Assembly (NCBI GenBank): GCA_021234155.1
Contig: JAJEKV010000022.1
Span: 10,789,418 to 10,853,417 of the forward strand
Direction: 5' to 3'
DNA length: 64,000 bases
Source: Isoetes taiwanensis
Taxonomy: Eukaryota > Streptophyta > Lycopodiopsida > Isoetales > Isoetaceae
Every line of letters begins with the position of its first letter. The first letter of the stretch is position 1. The notes under the pieces were generated by a model, which was given only the letters and a program-made list of their open reading frames with translations, had not been told where the DNA came from and made no database searches. Position numbers and translations under genes: made by a program. Positions 39,791 through 52,499 of the stretch are shown here, in pieces.

Positions 39791-41984
39791 AAAAATGCAC
39801 ATCAAACCAACTGGTATGAAATTAGATGAATGCTAAGTACCCATTTAATGATTATGCGCACCGGCAAAACCATCTTACTTACTTAAGTAAAAGCGGGGTT
39901 TATATCATTTTACTTTTGCCTCAAAACTTACCACGAAGCATAATCTAAAAGTAGCCAGACATAATTACTGTCTTTGTTAAGTCTGATAACACTCGTATAA
40001 CCGTTAGATACACAATTCCTTTGTGGCTACCGAATTATAGTGTTTCAATTTGTAAATATAAGGTTGTTTAGAACAGCGTAAGCAGCTTTAATGATCTTGC
40101 CATCAATAACAAATCACTATTCTATTAGAACCGTTGCAATTATTATTGTGAGATAATATCCATCTACCATTATGTGCCAGTTGCTCAGCTCATAACTTAA
40201 ATTATAATTATGATTACCACTGGATTAGCAGGGCACACCATTTACATCATGTAACAAGCATTAACATGGAACTTTGGATAAAGTGGTTTTGGGTGTTTTT
40301 GGAAGATAATCCATGCAAATGTGTTTCACATATAGTAATCCTGCATTACGATATCGTGAATTAATTGCCAACATTGCTTTAGTACCCTTGTGTATCAATA
40401 GAGGCTAGGTTCTAAATGAACTTATGGAGAGAGCGTGGGCATAATTCAAACCAATGCAAAGCATTACTACTATATTGAACATTGCCCAGGATAGGACCCC
40501 AAAATGATAGTGTAGTACTCATTTGCTATATCATTATTACTTTATAATATGATGTGATATTGCGGGGAATTTGATCAATTTAAAATGTAAGAAATAGGCC
40601 ACGCATGCAAACTAAGTGCAAAGCGAAATATGATATATGCAGTGCTAGCAAATGGCCTTCCTTACTTGAAGGTAAAGAGTAGCTTTAAGGTTACCCAAGA
40701 ATATGAAACACATCCCAATGCGTTTCCATATATAGCATCAACATCTGAACAATTGCATAGGCTTGGGAAATTTAAGAATCTCACCTTGGCTTTAAATACG
40801 CAGATTGGATCTGAGGCCATAAGATTCTACTAAATCATTTGGATGGGAAAAGTCCACAGATGCTATACCTTCAATGGATTTAATTGTGATCATGGCTGAG
40901 AAGCACATTGTTGCTCATTCCCCTGAATTCAATGGATTGCTATACACATGCCACACAGAGATGGAATCTGGGACGGACCACTAGCCTTCACCATCCTACA
41001 GCAATAGCTGCTCCATTTCCTTCTAGATAGGCTGCGCAGATTCAAATATGGTTAATCAAATGTAATGTGCTCAAAGCGGGACATACAAAACATCACGAAC
41101 CAATATAGCACATCCCAGCAGAATGTGTTCAAATAAATAATGTATAAGCTCTACAATGTAAACTTGCCTCTATGATATGAGAGTAAATTTAGATCTAAGG
41201 CTTTCCTCCAATGAGTAAAAGCTAAAACCATAATCCCTTAAAGACACAAATATCTCCAACTTCACACTTTTAAGGACATAGATCAAGATAAAACATACAA
41301 ATGCTTGCATGAGACTTATCCAGAATGAGGCAAAGTGTTACGAAGCATCAGTGCTCCCACATAGCGGCAATTTGAATCTGAATCCTGCCCCAGATTTCTT
41401 CCTTTACAAGACTTCACTTGAAAATAGGTGGAAGCTTTGGCATGGCCCTAAAATACCATTTCAGGAAATTTGAGATGCCTCCCGTGGCCCTTTTAGTGAG
41501 ATGATGTTCTTTTTCATGTAAGAAGTCCAAGCGACATTGTTATATAGCTACAAGTTCTCGACTGTTGCAAAGAAGCCACACATTTCTTCCGTGCCAAATT
41601 AGATAAATAATACCGCTGAAGTTTTGAATGCAGGTAGGTTTGAAAAGGAGTTTTCTCTTACACATGCTTTCACAATAAGAATGCAAATATGAGATAGAAG
41701 GACACCACTGAAATCAAATTCTCATTGTCTATGGAAAAAACTGAACTTGTGATGGATGAGCCCATGTTTAAAAGCATACTAAAACATTGCCAAGTTTTCT
41801 AAGTCCAAATGTTGCTCGGAGCAACTATAGAATGTTGTCGGACGTACGTGTGTAGGTATGTCGGATGTATGTATGTATATGTAGTATGCTGTTTAAAGTA
41901 AGGTTTTTGTGATAACATTTCATGCTTTTCTATCCCCGGCCTATTGCGAGAGAGAGGCGATGCTTGAGGCCGTAATACGAAGCG
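39791..41984. other. Unassigned DNA with one short dispersed repeat
   Basis: CTTCCTTTACAAGA-TT-CA-TTGAAAATAGGT near 41,398-41,430 recurs near 48,400-48,432. The surrounding 60-90 bases also look related. No coding motif. A GTATGT tetranucleotide-like run lies near 41,855-41,885. Confidence 0.4.
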
Positions 41985-42150
41985 AAATGTAACAACTACA
42001 AACAATGATACAAATGAATATATAATAGGGAAAAAAAAGAGCACTTGGGCTCTTGCTAAGCACCCTAATAAATTCAATGAAATAGAAAGATTATAAGCAC
42101 TCAATTAAACAAGATACCTTCAAATTACGTAACAGATGAAAACCTAACAT
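41985..42150. repeat. Dispersed repeat, copy 2 (see 27,610-27,765)
   Basis: Same ordered phrases as the first copy, with insertions and substitutions, same orientation. No LTR-like block follows it here. Confidence 0.65.
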
Positions 42151-45100
42151 GTAGCCGTCCATATTTTTGTAGTTCCTTTCTTGCCAACAAAATAATATCT
42201 AATGCAGCATATAAGTTTGCCTTGCAAACATATGAGGTTGCCTTGCAAATATGTGCGCTCTCATGAAATTAAGTTTGCATAGAGTGTGATTTCTCTTTGA
42301 TTGGGGAGCAATATGGATGATCTTAATAACAACACCACAAAAATTGGATTTGTCATGGGGGCAGGGAGAGTAGGTTTCTTTCCACATCATGGGTGGTTCG
42401 GCCTGAATGCTCATCGAGGGTTTGGCTATAGTTTGCATCTGATGATGCAAACATAATTGTATTTGCAAATTGCATTGGTTGGACTGCCATGGAATGTGAG
42501 ACATGGAGCACAAAGGATATATGTGCATCGGTTTAAAAGTTTTGATAAGGGCATTTAATGTGGGATGGTTTGTCTTGCTTTAGATCTATAATACAGTTGT
42601 ATATAGAGAGCATCCTTTGCATTCAATCATCTTGGCCCATATTAAGTCACGGTCTTAAATTCTACCAAGTAATAGGAAAACATGATGTGCACATTTATCG
42701 AATTCTTATGTCATAAGGTGGTTGTCTTGAACATAGATTGCCCATATATATGTAAGCTACCATGCATGATTAAACAAACTCGTTTTTCCTTTTTTAATTT
42801 ATACTAGTTATGGTGCCCTGAGTTGGCGGGCTCTAATAACAATTTATAGAGGTGGTTGTTTCATTGTTGGCCAGAATAAACAATGTGGCTTGGTGGGGGC
42901 AAGGTTGATATAGACTCTTAAGGTTAGTGGTAAAGATAAACCACTGCCAAAGATTATGAATTTGATATCACACGCTGTTGCATTTCCAAAATAACTAAGA
43001 CATTTTAGCTTCCAAATAATATCTTATCTTCCACCAAAAATTTGTAACATGTTCTCAAAAGATTCCCATTCTTATGAACTTGAGCTCTCAACGTGTACAG
43101 CTTGAAGCCATAGCGTGTTAGCCATATAACCAAATGAAATACATAGGAGAGCAATGCCATATGCTAAAGAGAGGCAAGTAGAAAATTTACCTATCAGCAA
43201 AACCAATCTTAAGACGATACTTGGCTACTGACAAAACCCGATCACTGGGCATTCAAATCTTGATAATACAATCCTACGATTTACAAAATAATATGCGAAA
43301 TTATCACCAAATATGAACGGTGAAGCACTACACTTTCTTGTAATCCTAAGTGCCATGTCAAATCTTGAACCGGTCAAGCTATCATTGGGGATCAATGTGT
43401 GGCCCGATCCTGGGCTGATCTTGGTCATGCAGGTTTTGTGTCGCGGGGCACATCCCCACATGTTTTGTTATAGCAGGCCGTCCCCATGTTTTGATTGGTT
43501 TTGCTTGGAAGCCGGCCCTGATTCTGTTGGGGCTTAGCCCCTTTTGTTTGTTCGGTCCCATGGCAGGTGGAGAAACAAAGGTATTGGGCCGTTAAAGTCT
43601 CTTCCTTCCTTCCTTCCTTTAGTGCCTAGCAATCAATCCACAAACTCTACGAAATTGCAACAATGATCTTGAAGTACAAAAACGATGCAATTATCAATGG
43701 ATGTTCTTAGTTTAATTGATGTAATGAAAAATGGGTATTGGCAACAACAAATAATGCACTCCATATGTATGGTGCAAGAACTTGATGAACGTTATTTGTT
43801 TTATATAAAGACTTGATGACCACATGTAGAAATATCACGTAAAGACATTCTAATTCCCCAAGGTTTCTCTTGACACCTCACATTATTATCATATTGTTAT
43901 ATATGTCCATAATGATGCTTGACATCTTATACGAAGTGCATAGATGTGTAGGAGCGCACATTCCATTGTTTAGCAACAATTGCATTGAGAGGTACATTTG
44001 TACCAAGTGTACAGATGCATTTGCGTGCAGATTTCATCCTTTAACAACAATTGCGATTTGAGGGGTGAGATGCACATGTGTGCACATGCTGTTACATATG
44101 CACATTCCATAGTTTAACAACAATGGCATTAAGGCGTGCAGGCTAAATAAAATGAAAATAGTTTTGAGTTCTATAACTAAGGTGTAGTCAAGGATTGCAT
44201 TAAATTCCAAGCTTTTTTAAACGATAGATGTTAAAATGCACCTCTGTATGGTGCAAAGAGATGGAGATGGATGACCAAAAGTTGAAGATAGAGCCAGTTC
44301 TATTGACATCGAACAATATTTTCTGTATCATATAGAAAAGCTTAAAACTTTATCTGCAATCATGGCTTTTTAAAAGTAGCTATAGTACAACTATTACATG
44401 GGAAAGTGCTAATGGAACCTAGCCATCTATCACCAAGTACATTCAAATGACAGATTTAAAGCAACTTCCTTAAAAATAAATATCAAATCTCCTGTCTTAG
44501 ACAAAAGGAAGGAAAAGAGCACAATGAAAGCACTATAAATGAGATGCATGTTTCCTAGAGAATCGCATTATGTTTGCAAAACACAGATTACATATATAAC
44601 TGCTTACACATCTTTAAGGATATGCCAAAATGACACAATTCAGGTCCACTTACTACAACTCTATATAGCAGCATTCAAGCAACCATTGCCATTAATGTGC
44701 AAGGTAGAAAAAGAGGGCGAAATGCTTGTTCGACAGACATCCAATAAGGCCAAAGTTGTGATCCATGGAAGGTTTTCCACCATGCTCTCCCAGGAAAGGC
44801 CTTCTACCATGTTGTCAAGTATAAGCTAGAAGCGAAAAAGCTGACCATTGTATTGATTTAACATGAAGTACTTTTGGAATTTGAAATGCCTATACAAAAT
44901 CTTTTAAGAGCAGAAACCTTAATAGCAATGCGTAGCAAAGAAACAAAGAAAGAAATCAAGAAAGGAAGTCTTAGATGAAATTGGAAAAAGCAGTTGTTAC
45001 TCAATAGCAATGTGTAGCTATCCAAGCATAAACAATCTAAGGTTTATTCCTGAATAGATATAACGATAATTTGCAACAATGGGAAAGTGAGCTTAATTCT

Positions 45101-46954
45101 ATCTACTTGTGGAAATCTTGGAACTGTGTTAGTAACCAAATCAGGGTGCATAAACCCATCATGTTGGACCATGGCTACATATTTTTTGTGTTGTGGATGA
45201 AAGAGCTTCAACATATGTCCGTAGACTCAATGGGTAACTACAAATAAAATGGTTGAGTTCGGTTACTACATATTCTGGAGAAATGATAAGATAGCATACC
45301 CTGCCTGCCAATTGAGACACGTTTGCAAGGGAATTATAGCTCTCTCATTGGAATTTTTTCTTGCCGTCATGTCTCTATGTATTCGGTTTGCCCTTGTAAA
45401 AATTAGGTTGATGCGGCAAGAGGAGCCATTTCATGCAAACTTACCCGTACACTTGCATTAAAAATGTACTTAAAACTACCTCTATAGACATAAAAGTGCT
45501 GTGATATATCTGGTTCCAACTTGGCCCGAAGTCAATAGCAATTGAAAAGGGGTACTTGAGACAAAAACTTTCATCATACATTTGTTGGAGAGTTAATGAT
45601 CAGATAGTCCATGAAAAAATTATGCAGTACGTGTGGATATGATAGCGTATGTGATCCCAATAGTTATTTACTATATCTTCATGATGCACTTCAAAATTGG
45701 CTAAATGAAGCAACTATTAGCAGCACTAATGTGGCGTGAAATATAGACTTCTAATATAGATTGATGTAAAGTCTTCTTTCCTGTGTGGCTTGACAATATT
45801 TAAACACATCCTCAAAACTAACCCCAAGAACTTTATTGTAGCAAATGTATAAACTTGATACGTGATATATGAAGCCTACATGCGCACAAAATCTTGGAGC
45901 GATGAAAGGAGTAATCACAACAATATGAAGTTATAGACTTCCAGCTAAATGTAAGAGTAGCATAGGCCCACTATAAACACTTTAAGACATGCAAGAAACA
46001 TCCTATGATGCTAGCTACATATGTATATGTTTGCAAGGACCAAAAAGGAACTGAAAGGTTCAAAAGCCCATTGCCCCAATAAGTGCAGTATTTCAACCTT
46101 TCAATCTCTGATTCGACGATGATTTAGACCCATATCTCAAATGCTTAAGAAAGAACCTCATCATGATGGCATAGTGCCTGAGCCTCACACTTGTGTTCAA
46201 CTTAGTTGGAAATGCTAGGTATAGAACTGTTGATCATCATATCCATGCTTATGAACATAAGCATGGATATGAACAAAATTTTTATGATCAGTTCCCAGAA
46301 TTGTTTTTTAAAAAGTGAATCTAAAATACAATAGCAAGAATTGACACTCACCAAAGGTTGTTTTAATCCATCTGATCAAAGTTAAATTGGTCTTGTTTTG
46401 CTAAACTGTGCAAAATCCTTACTCGTGCAAATTTGAACAAAACCCATCAACATAGAAATGAGAGCAAAGAAATACTCACTTGTGCCATAATAGGGAATCG
46501 CCTGGGCTTCTAGGTCCCTCTGAAAATATCCTTATATATGGATGGCATCATGATGCATCTGCAATTTTCGCGTGGCATCAATCGATTCGCTTTTCGCGAA
46601 TGGATTAGCAGTGGAAATCAGAACACAAAATCATAAAAGGGCGAATTTGGAATTTTTGGAAAACTAAGAAATTTTCCGATGGCCAGAATTCCCCAAATCT
46701 TAGGAAATCAACCTAAATAATTCCAAAACAGAACCCCAAATTAACAAGATTTTGATTTACATTTATGCCTCACCTTTTCTTCTTTTCTTTCATCATATCG
46801 GTTCTTCTTTGCCCCAAGCCTGCCTTATTGCTAGTTTTCTTTTTTGAATGACAAGAGATAAATTTCATTACCAATTAATGGAAAAGTACAATAAGGTAAA
46901 AAGACAATTTTGAAACCCAAAGGGAGAAAATGTCGATAAGTAATAAGGACTCAC
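42151..46954. other. Unassigned DNA, GCGG-poor after ~44.1 kb
   Basis: No gene found. A tRNA-like A/B box pair may lie at 42,924-42,970 (TTAGTGGTAAAG, then ATGAATTTGATATC). A short TTCC run lies near 43,604-43,619. From about 44.15 kb onward GCGG almost disappears, as around the oxidase gene. Confidence 0.35.
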
Positions 46955-47260
46955 TTGGCTTTTAGATTAGTACCTCGAGCTCTATTTGAATAGCAGTTTA
47001 GAAATCATTTGAAATCTTTATGGATGGTCTATTGGATGGTCTATGAATGGTTGAGTATTGTCTATGGAGCTATTAAATGATTACATTATTTCATGGGAAT
47101 AATGCTTGAATCCTGCATTGTGCAAGGCATTAGAGTTATTTGCTTTTGTTATAGACTTTGCCTAGAATTCTAGCAGTTTGCAGGCTAGAGCTTACATTGA
47201 AAAACTTAGTAACATCAATGGGACATTGAGGGATTTGAGTCCTGCATATAGAACCTACTT
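46955..47260 (+). pseudogene. C-terminal fragment of an FAD-linked oxidase paralogue
   Basis: About 300 bases align in order and orientation with 53,763-54,055 of the main oxidase copy. Shared blocks include TTAGATTAGTACCT near 46,961, AAATCTTTATGGATGGTCTA near 47,015, AATCCTGCAT near 47,111, GAATTCTAG near 47,164, and GCTAGAGCTTACATTG then AAAAACTTAGTAACATCAAT near 47,184-47,218. The segment corresponds to the residues from GASRLVPR to the PLRNLTP region of the protein. It has an early TAG after LFE and several length changes, and I found no N-terminal or FAD-domain portion before it. It is therefore a partial, dead duplicate in tandem with the main gene about 6.8 kb downstream. Confidence 0.8.
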
Positions 47261-49020
47261 TTTTTTTCTCTGTATCTGTTGTTTTTTTGGAGGACATCAA
47301 TCTATCTTGAAAGTGCAAGCCAAACGATAGATATGTCTGCACAGGCGAAATTAAAATCTTAGAGGACAATTATGATCCACTGAGTAGGATCACCAACCTA
47401 TGCATAAGACAATAGACCCAACAAAGTCTCAACTGATCAACTAACACTTGGCGGTGGCGAAGAGCAATATGGTAGGCGCCAGCAATTGTTTTGAAAAATC
47501 CTAAAGGACAACGATAGAAGAAATTATCAAGCCCTTAAACACCTGATCTTATAGCTTCCGGATATAGACCACAACAACGATCCTGACACTAAGTGAAAGG
47601 CTTGACTTCGCAGTTTATTTCAAGTATCTGGATTAAAAGCCAAGAGCACTTGCTGACTTGTTAATGTCATATGAAAAAAAGAAAGCAGCCAAGACCAAAC
47701 TGGCTAGAGATGGTCACACAAAAAGAAACGATGCTCAATAGTCTCATCCTTTTGCTTGCACAGTCACTCAAGGATCAAATATGTGGACAAGCACAATGGA
47801 GAATCTGCCACCACAACATAGCCACCTTAGGATGAAGTAGTTTATCCCAAGCGCAAGTCCACATACGTCTTCAACTAGGAGGCGGGAGCTGAAGGGGCCA
47901 CTTAGTGGATAGCAAAAGGATATCACGGTTAACAAGCAGCTTATACATAGAGCTCACGAGCATGTGCTCATGACACTTTGGTAAGAGATCCACGTGCACC
48001 CTTCAATAGGCTCTGGAGCGACAAGTGACAGAGTACCAGCAACCTTTTGCCAAATAGGATTGTCCCATCGAGACAGCAAGAATGTGGTTTGAAAGACCTC
48101 CAATATCACTAACTGACCAAAAGCATATCATGTTGCAACTGTCAAGATTCCTGCTAATCTCCAACGTCGCTGAATTGGGCACAAGTCTTCCATTACATAA
48201 CGTATGGCTATGTAAACCTACTTCCCTGGTAATGTAGATCTTCGATTCAAGTCTAAATTTGCTTCTCAAACATAAAGACATAAATGTGATACAGTAGCTA
48301 AACAACCTTACATCCCGCCATAGAATAAACATTCTCCAACTTCCTGCACCCAAGACAAATAATCTGGAAATTTGAATTTAGAATTTTGCACTATATTGCT
48401 TCCTTTACAAGATTGCATTTGAAAATAGGTAGAAATATTGTCGCTATGGAACCCCACAAAATACCAATTTGAAGAAGCTCCATTCTACTCCAGCGGTTGC
48501 GTGGACAAATGATGCTCAAATGACATTTGTACTGAAGAAAGCCTTGGAGACTTATAAGAAGAAAAGCTTCCATTATGCGGGTGCACATGCCTCCACATTG
48601 AGGCGGGGCGTTGGGCTCGGGAAGCCACGAGAGCAAAGGCTTTGTCGATGTTGCCACCGAGAGCGCCATTGAGGATGAATGTTATGCCCTCGAGATCTGC
48701 CCGAAGCGTTTGCCCACATATCGGAAGGCGGTGTGTTGATTACTGAGTACACGGCCAGCAAGCCATGAGTTATTGAATACTGGCGTCGGTGGCAATACCT
48801 CGGGGAGGTTATGGATGCAGTTAGTTGTGTCCTCAGGGGCGGTATTGAATTGTCCTACACAATTGTACAACATGCCCGGCGGACTTATTCTTTTGCTGGT
48901 TTCCCTCAGCGAAACTCCCTTTGGGGAGGCGAGGTTTTTTAATCACATGCATTAATATGCTTGCTGCTCTCTTGCCCTGTTTGGGTCCCATAGGCGAGTC
49001 GGTCTCAGGTGGGCCTAAAA
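47261..49020. other. Unassigned DNA
   Basis: Overlapping frames at 48.0-48.95 kb on both strands (up to 116 codons) show no domain. A second copy of the short repeat from 41.4 kb lies near 48,395-48,435. GCGG returns between about 48.5 and 48.95 kb. Confidence 0.35.
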
Positions 49021-49090
49021 TCCATTCTATTCTATTCTATTCTATTCTATTCTATTCTATTACATTTCTATTCTATTCTGAGCTACATGT
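49021..49090. repeat. (ATTCT)n pentanucleotide microsatellite
   Basis: About ten ATTCT units, then one interrupted unit and two more. Confidence 0.95.
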
Positions 49091-49372
49091 TCTAAACATT
49101 TTCCGAAACATAACCATTTATTACAGCATCCACTTCTTGATTGCAAAATTAAAACAACGACACTTTGCTAAGAAGTTGGAATGTAGGTAAATTTGAAGAC
49201 AAAGTTGTAAGACCTTGAAAAGATTAGATGCTTTTGTTATATTTTGGCTTTGAGCCATAATAGCCATTGGTTATGAAGGATGTCACTACAATGAAGACAA
49301 TTTATAGCGTTTATTAAGTTGCCCACATCTTCTTGGTTTACACTTTCTTATATTCAAGTCAATAAGGGACCA

Positions 49373-49434
49373 TCAATTCAATTCAATTCAATTCAATTCA
49401 ATTCAATTCAATTCAATTCAATTCAATTTAATTT
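49373..49434. repeat. (ATTCA)n pentanucleotide microsatellite
   Basis: About twelve ATTCA units. The motif differs by one base from the ATTCT array 280 bases upstream. Confidence 0.95.
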
Positions 49435-51654
49435 CAGATGTTTGTCGAGGAGAAGATTTGGTTTGATAAAAAATAAAAGAAACCATTGTTATTGGGTTTA
49501 CCTAGAAAAGGAAGATCGTCATTTTTGCCAAAGTTGTGCCTAGATGCGTATTTGTATTTAAGATAGAACATTGTTCGGACTTGTGTTGAATTGGTCTTAA
49601 AGCCTTTTTCCAATCCAGAGTAGTCTTTTTAAACCAGCAAACCTATGCCCAACGGTGTTGGGCATTAGCAATTTCTTGCGTTAGCTCGGGACATTATAAA
49701 GTATTCTTTGTGAATCTATTTCATGCTTAACTAGAAAAGTGCCTAGCGTTGCTGGGATTTTCATCAGGCATAAATTTTAAAACTGATAAAGACGATGAGA
49801 ATATCCATAGGGAATTTTTTTTTTTTTGGAAGGTACGAGATGATTTTTTCATTAATTAAGGAAAAGCATACAAGGTTATTTGAAAGTCTTCATAAAATTG
49901 GCTCAACAAACTAAAAGCAAGAAAATAAACTTATATAGTTCCAAAGATATTTTGTGACAAAAATTCAAAGTCCAGATTCTAAACAGGAACAATTTAGAAT
50001 CCCGTTGTAGAGTTTCGAATCCAGGGGTATTGTAACCAGAATCTGTAGGCTTTGATTTTCAGCATCATCAGGGTATAATGTGGAAGAAGAGAAAAAGTTT
50101 GGCAAATAGGTTAACATGTGATTGTATTCATTCTATTTTAGTTTGTGGATTATTAAATTAAGCTACTTGAGACAAATAAGTCTCATAGTCGATCCTAGGA
50201 TATATGTAATGCGCACACGTGAGGTTTGTCTCTGACAAAGGCGGTGTCGCGACTTTTTGAATGAACTTATGGAGACAGAACGTAGAGCATAATGGAAAAG
50301 AGGATCAAAAGAAATGCAAACAAATGCAAAGCCTTACTACGTATTGATGAATAGAATCCAAGGAGTTCAATAGGACTCCAAATAATGGTATACATTAATA
50401 TACACTTGCTTTATTGGACTTCGTGATACTTGTGACCATTGGCGGAGGTTGATATGATAAAAGAGCTGTAGGGTTGCTTATTCTTAGGTTGGTGGTGCAA
50501 CTTATCCCATTGAATAGATAGGTAAGGTAGCACCCAGCACTACGTCATATTACATGGCTGACATCCCATGGGGACATGCATAAGCGGAGTCCCTAAAATT
50601 TTGAAAGGACTTGAACACAACAAATCCTAGTAATAATAATAAGATTAATGGCTCTTCCAGGCATTAATTTGGAGCATAGTTGACTTGATGATGAGAGCTA
50701 GGGTTGTGCGGAGCGATTAGATTGTTAAAGAGTAGCTCTTGCTCAATCAATATGGTATGGTGGAAGTGGAATTTGGCCATAAAGAGCTGCATGGACATAT
50801 TCCTCCAACTAGAGTAAATCATGCATGCAAAAATTTTAGTCACTACTTTCTATATGTTTGAATGTTGATGATAACTGACCTAAAATTTATTGTTTAATTC
50901 AAAGAGAAAGGGATCACGTATTACTTAAAGATGACTTTTATCACATCATATTTGTCTATGGACTGTACTAATTCTTACAATATTATCTTGAAATGGAGTA
51001 GGTTAGACCATTAGGGACACTAATTTTCAAGTTGTCATACATCAAATAAGATAAGAGAGAAATGCCTTTGTCGCTAAGTGCAGAAAATTGCTAAATGCCT
51101 TTGTCGTTAGGCACTTTATAGGTTGAGTAATTTGACTTAGTTTTGAATTGTTTGATATTGATATCCAATGACATTAGACCATCCATACCACTTTTTAGAC
51201 TTAGCGACACACACCGAAGCTTTCTACCACAATTAAAATGATTGACATATATGGTCAATGATGACATGGCATATATCAAGATAACGACTTTATTTTGAAA
51301 ACTATAGAGAAATCTAAGCCTTCTAGAAAGAAAACTCTCTTCGATGACGCTTTATATCATTTAGTCTTCGCACATGCTTAGAGTTTTTTTTTTTTAGTTG
51401 CAAGTGGAAAGACTGTCTTTCTAGATGCTTATACCTCTTCAAGACTAAAGCATCATTTTGTGAATGGAGAACTGAATATATTTGTTACAACGTGTATTAA
51501 TGCATAGATAATATTGATACTGTGAATGGAAAATATAGATGCTACCCAACAACTTATATTAATTGTAGTGCTGCATTTTTATTTCTCTATGCATTACTAC
51601 ATATTGGAATAGTCGGCTGTTCCATTCATTACTACATCTATAAGAGGCTACCAT
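49435..51654. other. Unassigned DNA upstream of the oxidase locus
   Basis: No coding motif. A short T run lies at 49,820-49,830 and another at 51,387-51,396. The sequence becomes GCGG-free after about 50.7 kb. Confidence 0.4.
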
Positions 51655-51810
51655 AGATAGAATTCATGGCCCATATCTAGCAAATCAACACCATAGACAA
51701 GATCCTTAACTTTAGGAGTTTGGTAGGGACTTTCTCATGGCGCCACCATTGGGGCTCCACAATAAAATCCACAACTTGTCCTCCAATAAAATCCACAAGT
51801 TTCTAGTTTC
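51655..51810. repeat. Duplicate of the oxidase 5' flank
   Basis: ATTCATGGCCCATATCTAGCAAAT, then GCCACCATTGGGGCTCCA and AATAAAATCCAC, recur with changes at 52,325-52,430, just ahead of the oxidase start. The two copies are about 655 bases apart in the same orientation. Confidence 0.7.
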
Positions 51811-52201
51811 TAGTTTCAAGTTTTCATGAGGACAATGAAAGGGCCAAGAATGCTAGGCTAAATATGGACTTATAAATATACCTTATATGACTACTACATT
51901 TGTACCTTGGACCATCGAAAAAAAGAAAAAGAGGGTGGAAAATGTCTATAGATTTGTTTCTCATGAACTGCAACATCTTATTTTTGGAGGCTTTGCTCGA
52001 AAAAAAATACAGCCATTGGATACGAAAAATATCTAAAGTTGACAATCTCAAAAGAAAAAACAAGCTCCGTGGTGGGAACCCCAAGGCCATCATGAATAGA
52101 ACTCGTCCATCCTATGGGCACAAAAGCATGAGGCAATAGGGTAGGTTCAAGTCCCGTATGTTCTTAAATCCATAGCCACAAAAATAACGTACAAAAGTCA
52201 A

Positions 52202-52210
52202 TATAAAAAG
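52202..52210 (+). promoter_or_regulatory. Possible TATA box of the oxidase gene
   Basis: TATAAAAAG lies 290 bases before the ATG at 52,500. It is the best TATA-like match in the near upstream region, but the resulting 5' leader would be around 260 bases. It rests on sequence match alone. Confidence 0.3.
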
Positions 52211-52311
52211 AAGGTTCTCACACAAATTTATCAAAGTCCGCATTTCGAGCGAGTCTTTCGCGACATACAAATTTCCCCTTCAGGAATAAGTCATGGAAGA
52301 CATAAATGATT

Positions 52312-52450
52312 GGCATAGACAAAATTCATAGCCCATATCTAACAAATAAGCACATTACAGGTTTCTAGAGACCTTCCATGTTAGGAGGGCCACCACTTGG
52401 AGCTCCATAATATTAGTGGATTTTATTGGTTTCCTTCCAATAAGTTCCAG
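52312..52450. repeat. Second copy of the duplicated 5' flank
   Basis: Matches 51,655-51,810. It reaches to within 50 bases of the oxidase ATG. Confidence 0.7.
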
Positions 52451-52499
52451 TGACAGACAAGTTCCAAGCTCCAAAGTGCAACATCAGACGCAAAGTAGC

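Noticed and set aside
52130-52165. Possible tRNA T-arm (GGTTCAAGTCC)
   Set aside because: No matching acceptor, D or anticodon arms could be formed around it.
52416-52499. 28-codon N-terminal extension of the oxidase
   Set aside because: It would start at GTG, puts a polar leader before an obvious signal peptide, and overlaps the duplicated 5' flank. The ATG at 52,500 is preferred.
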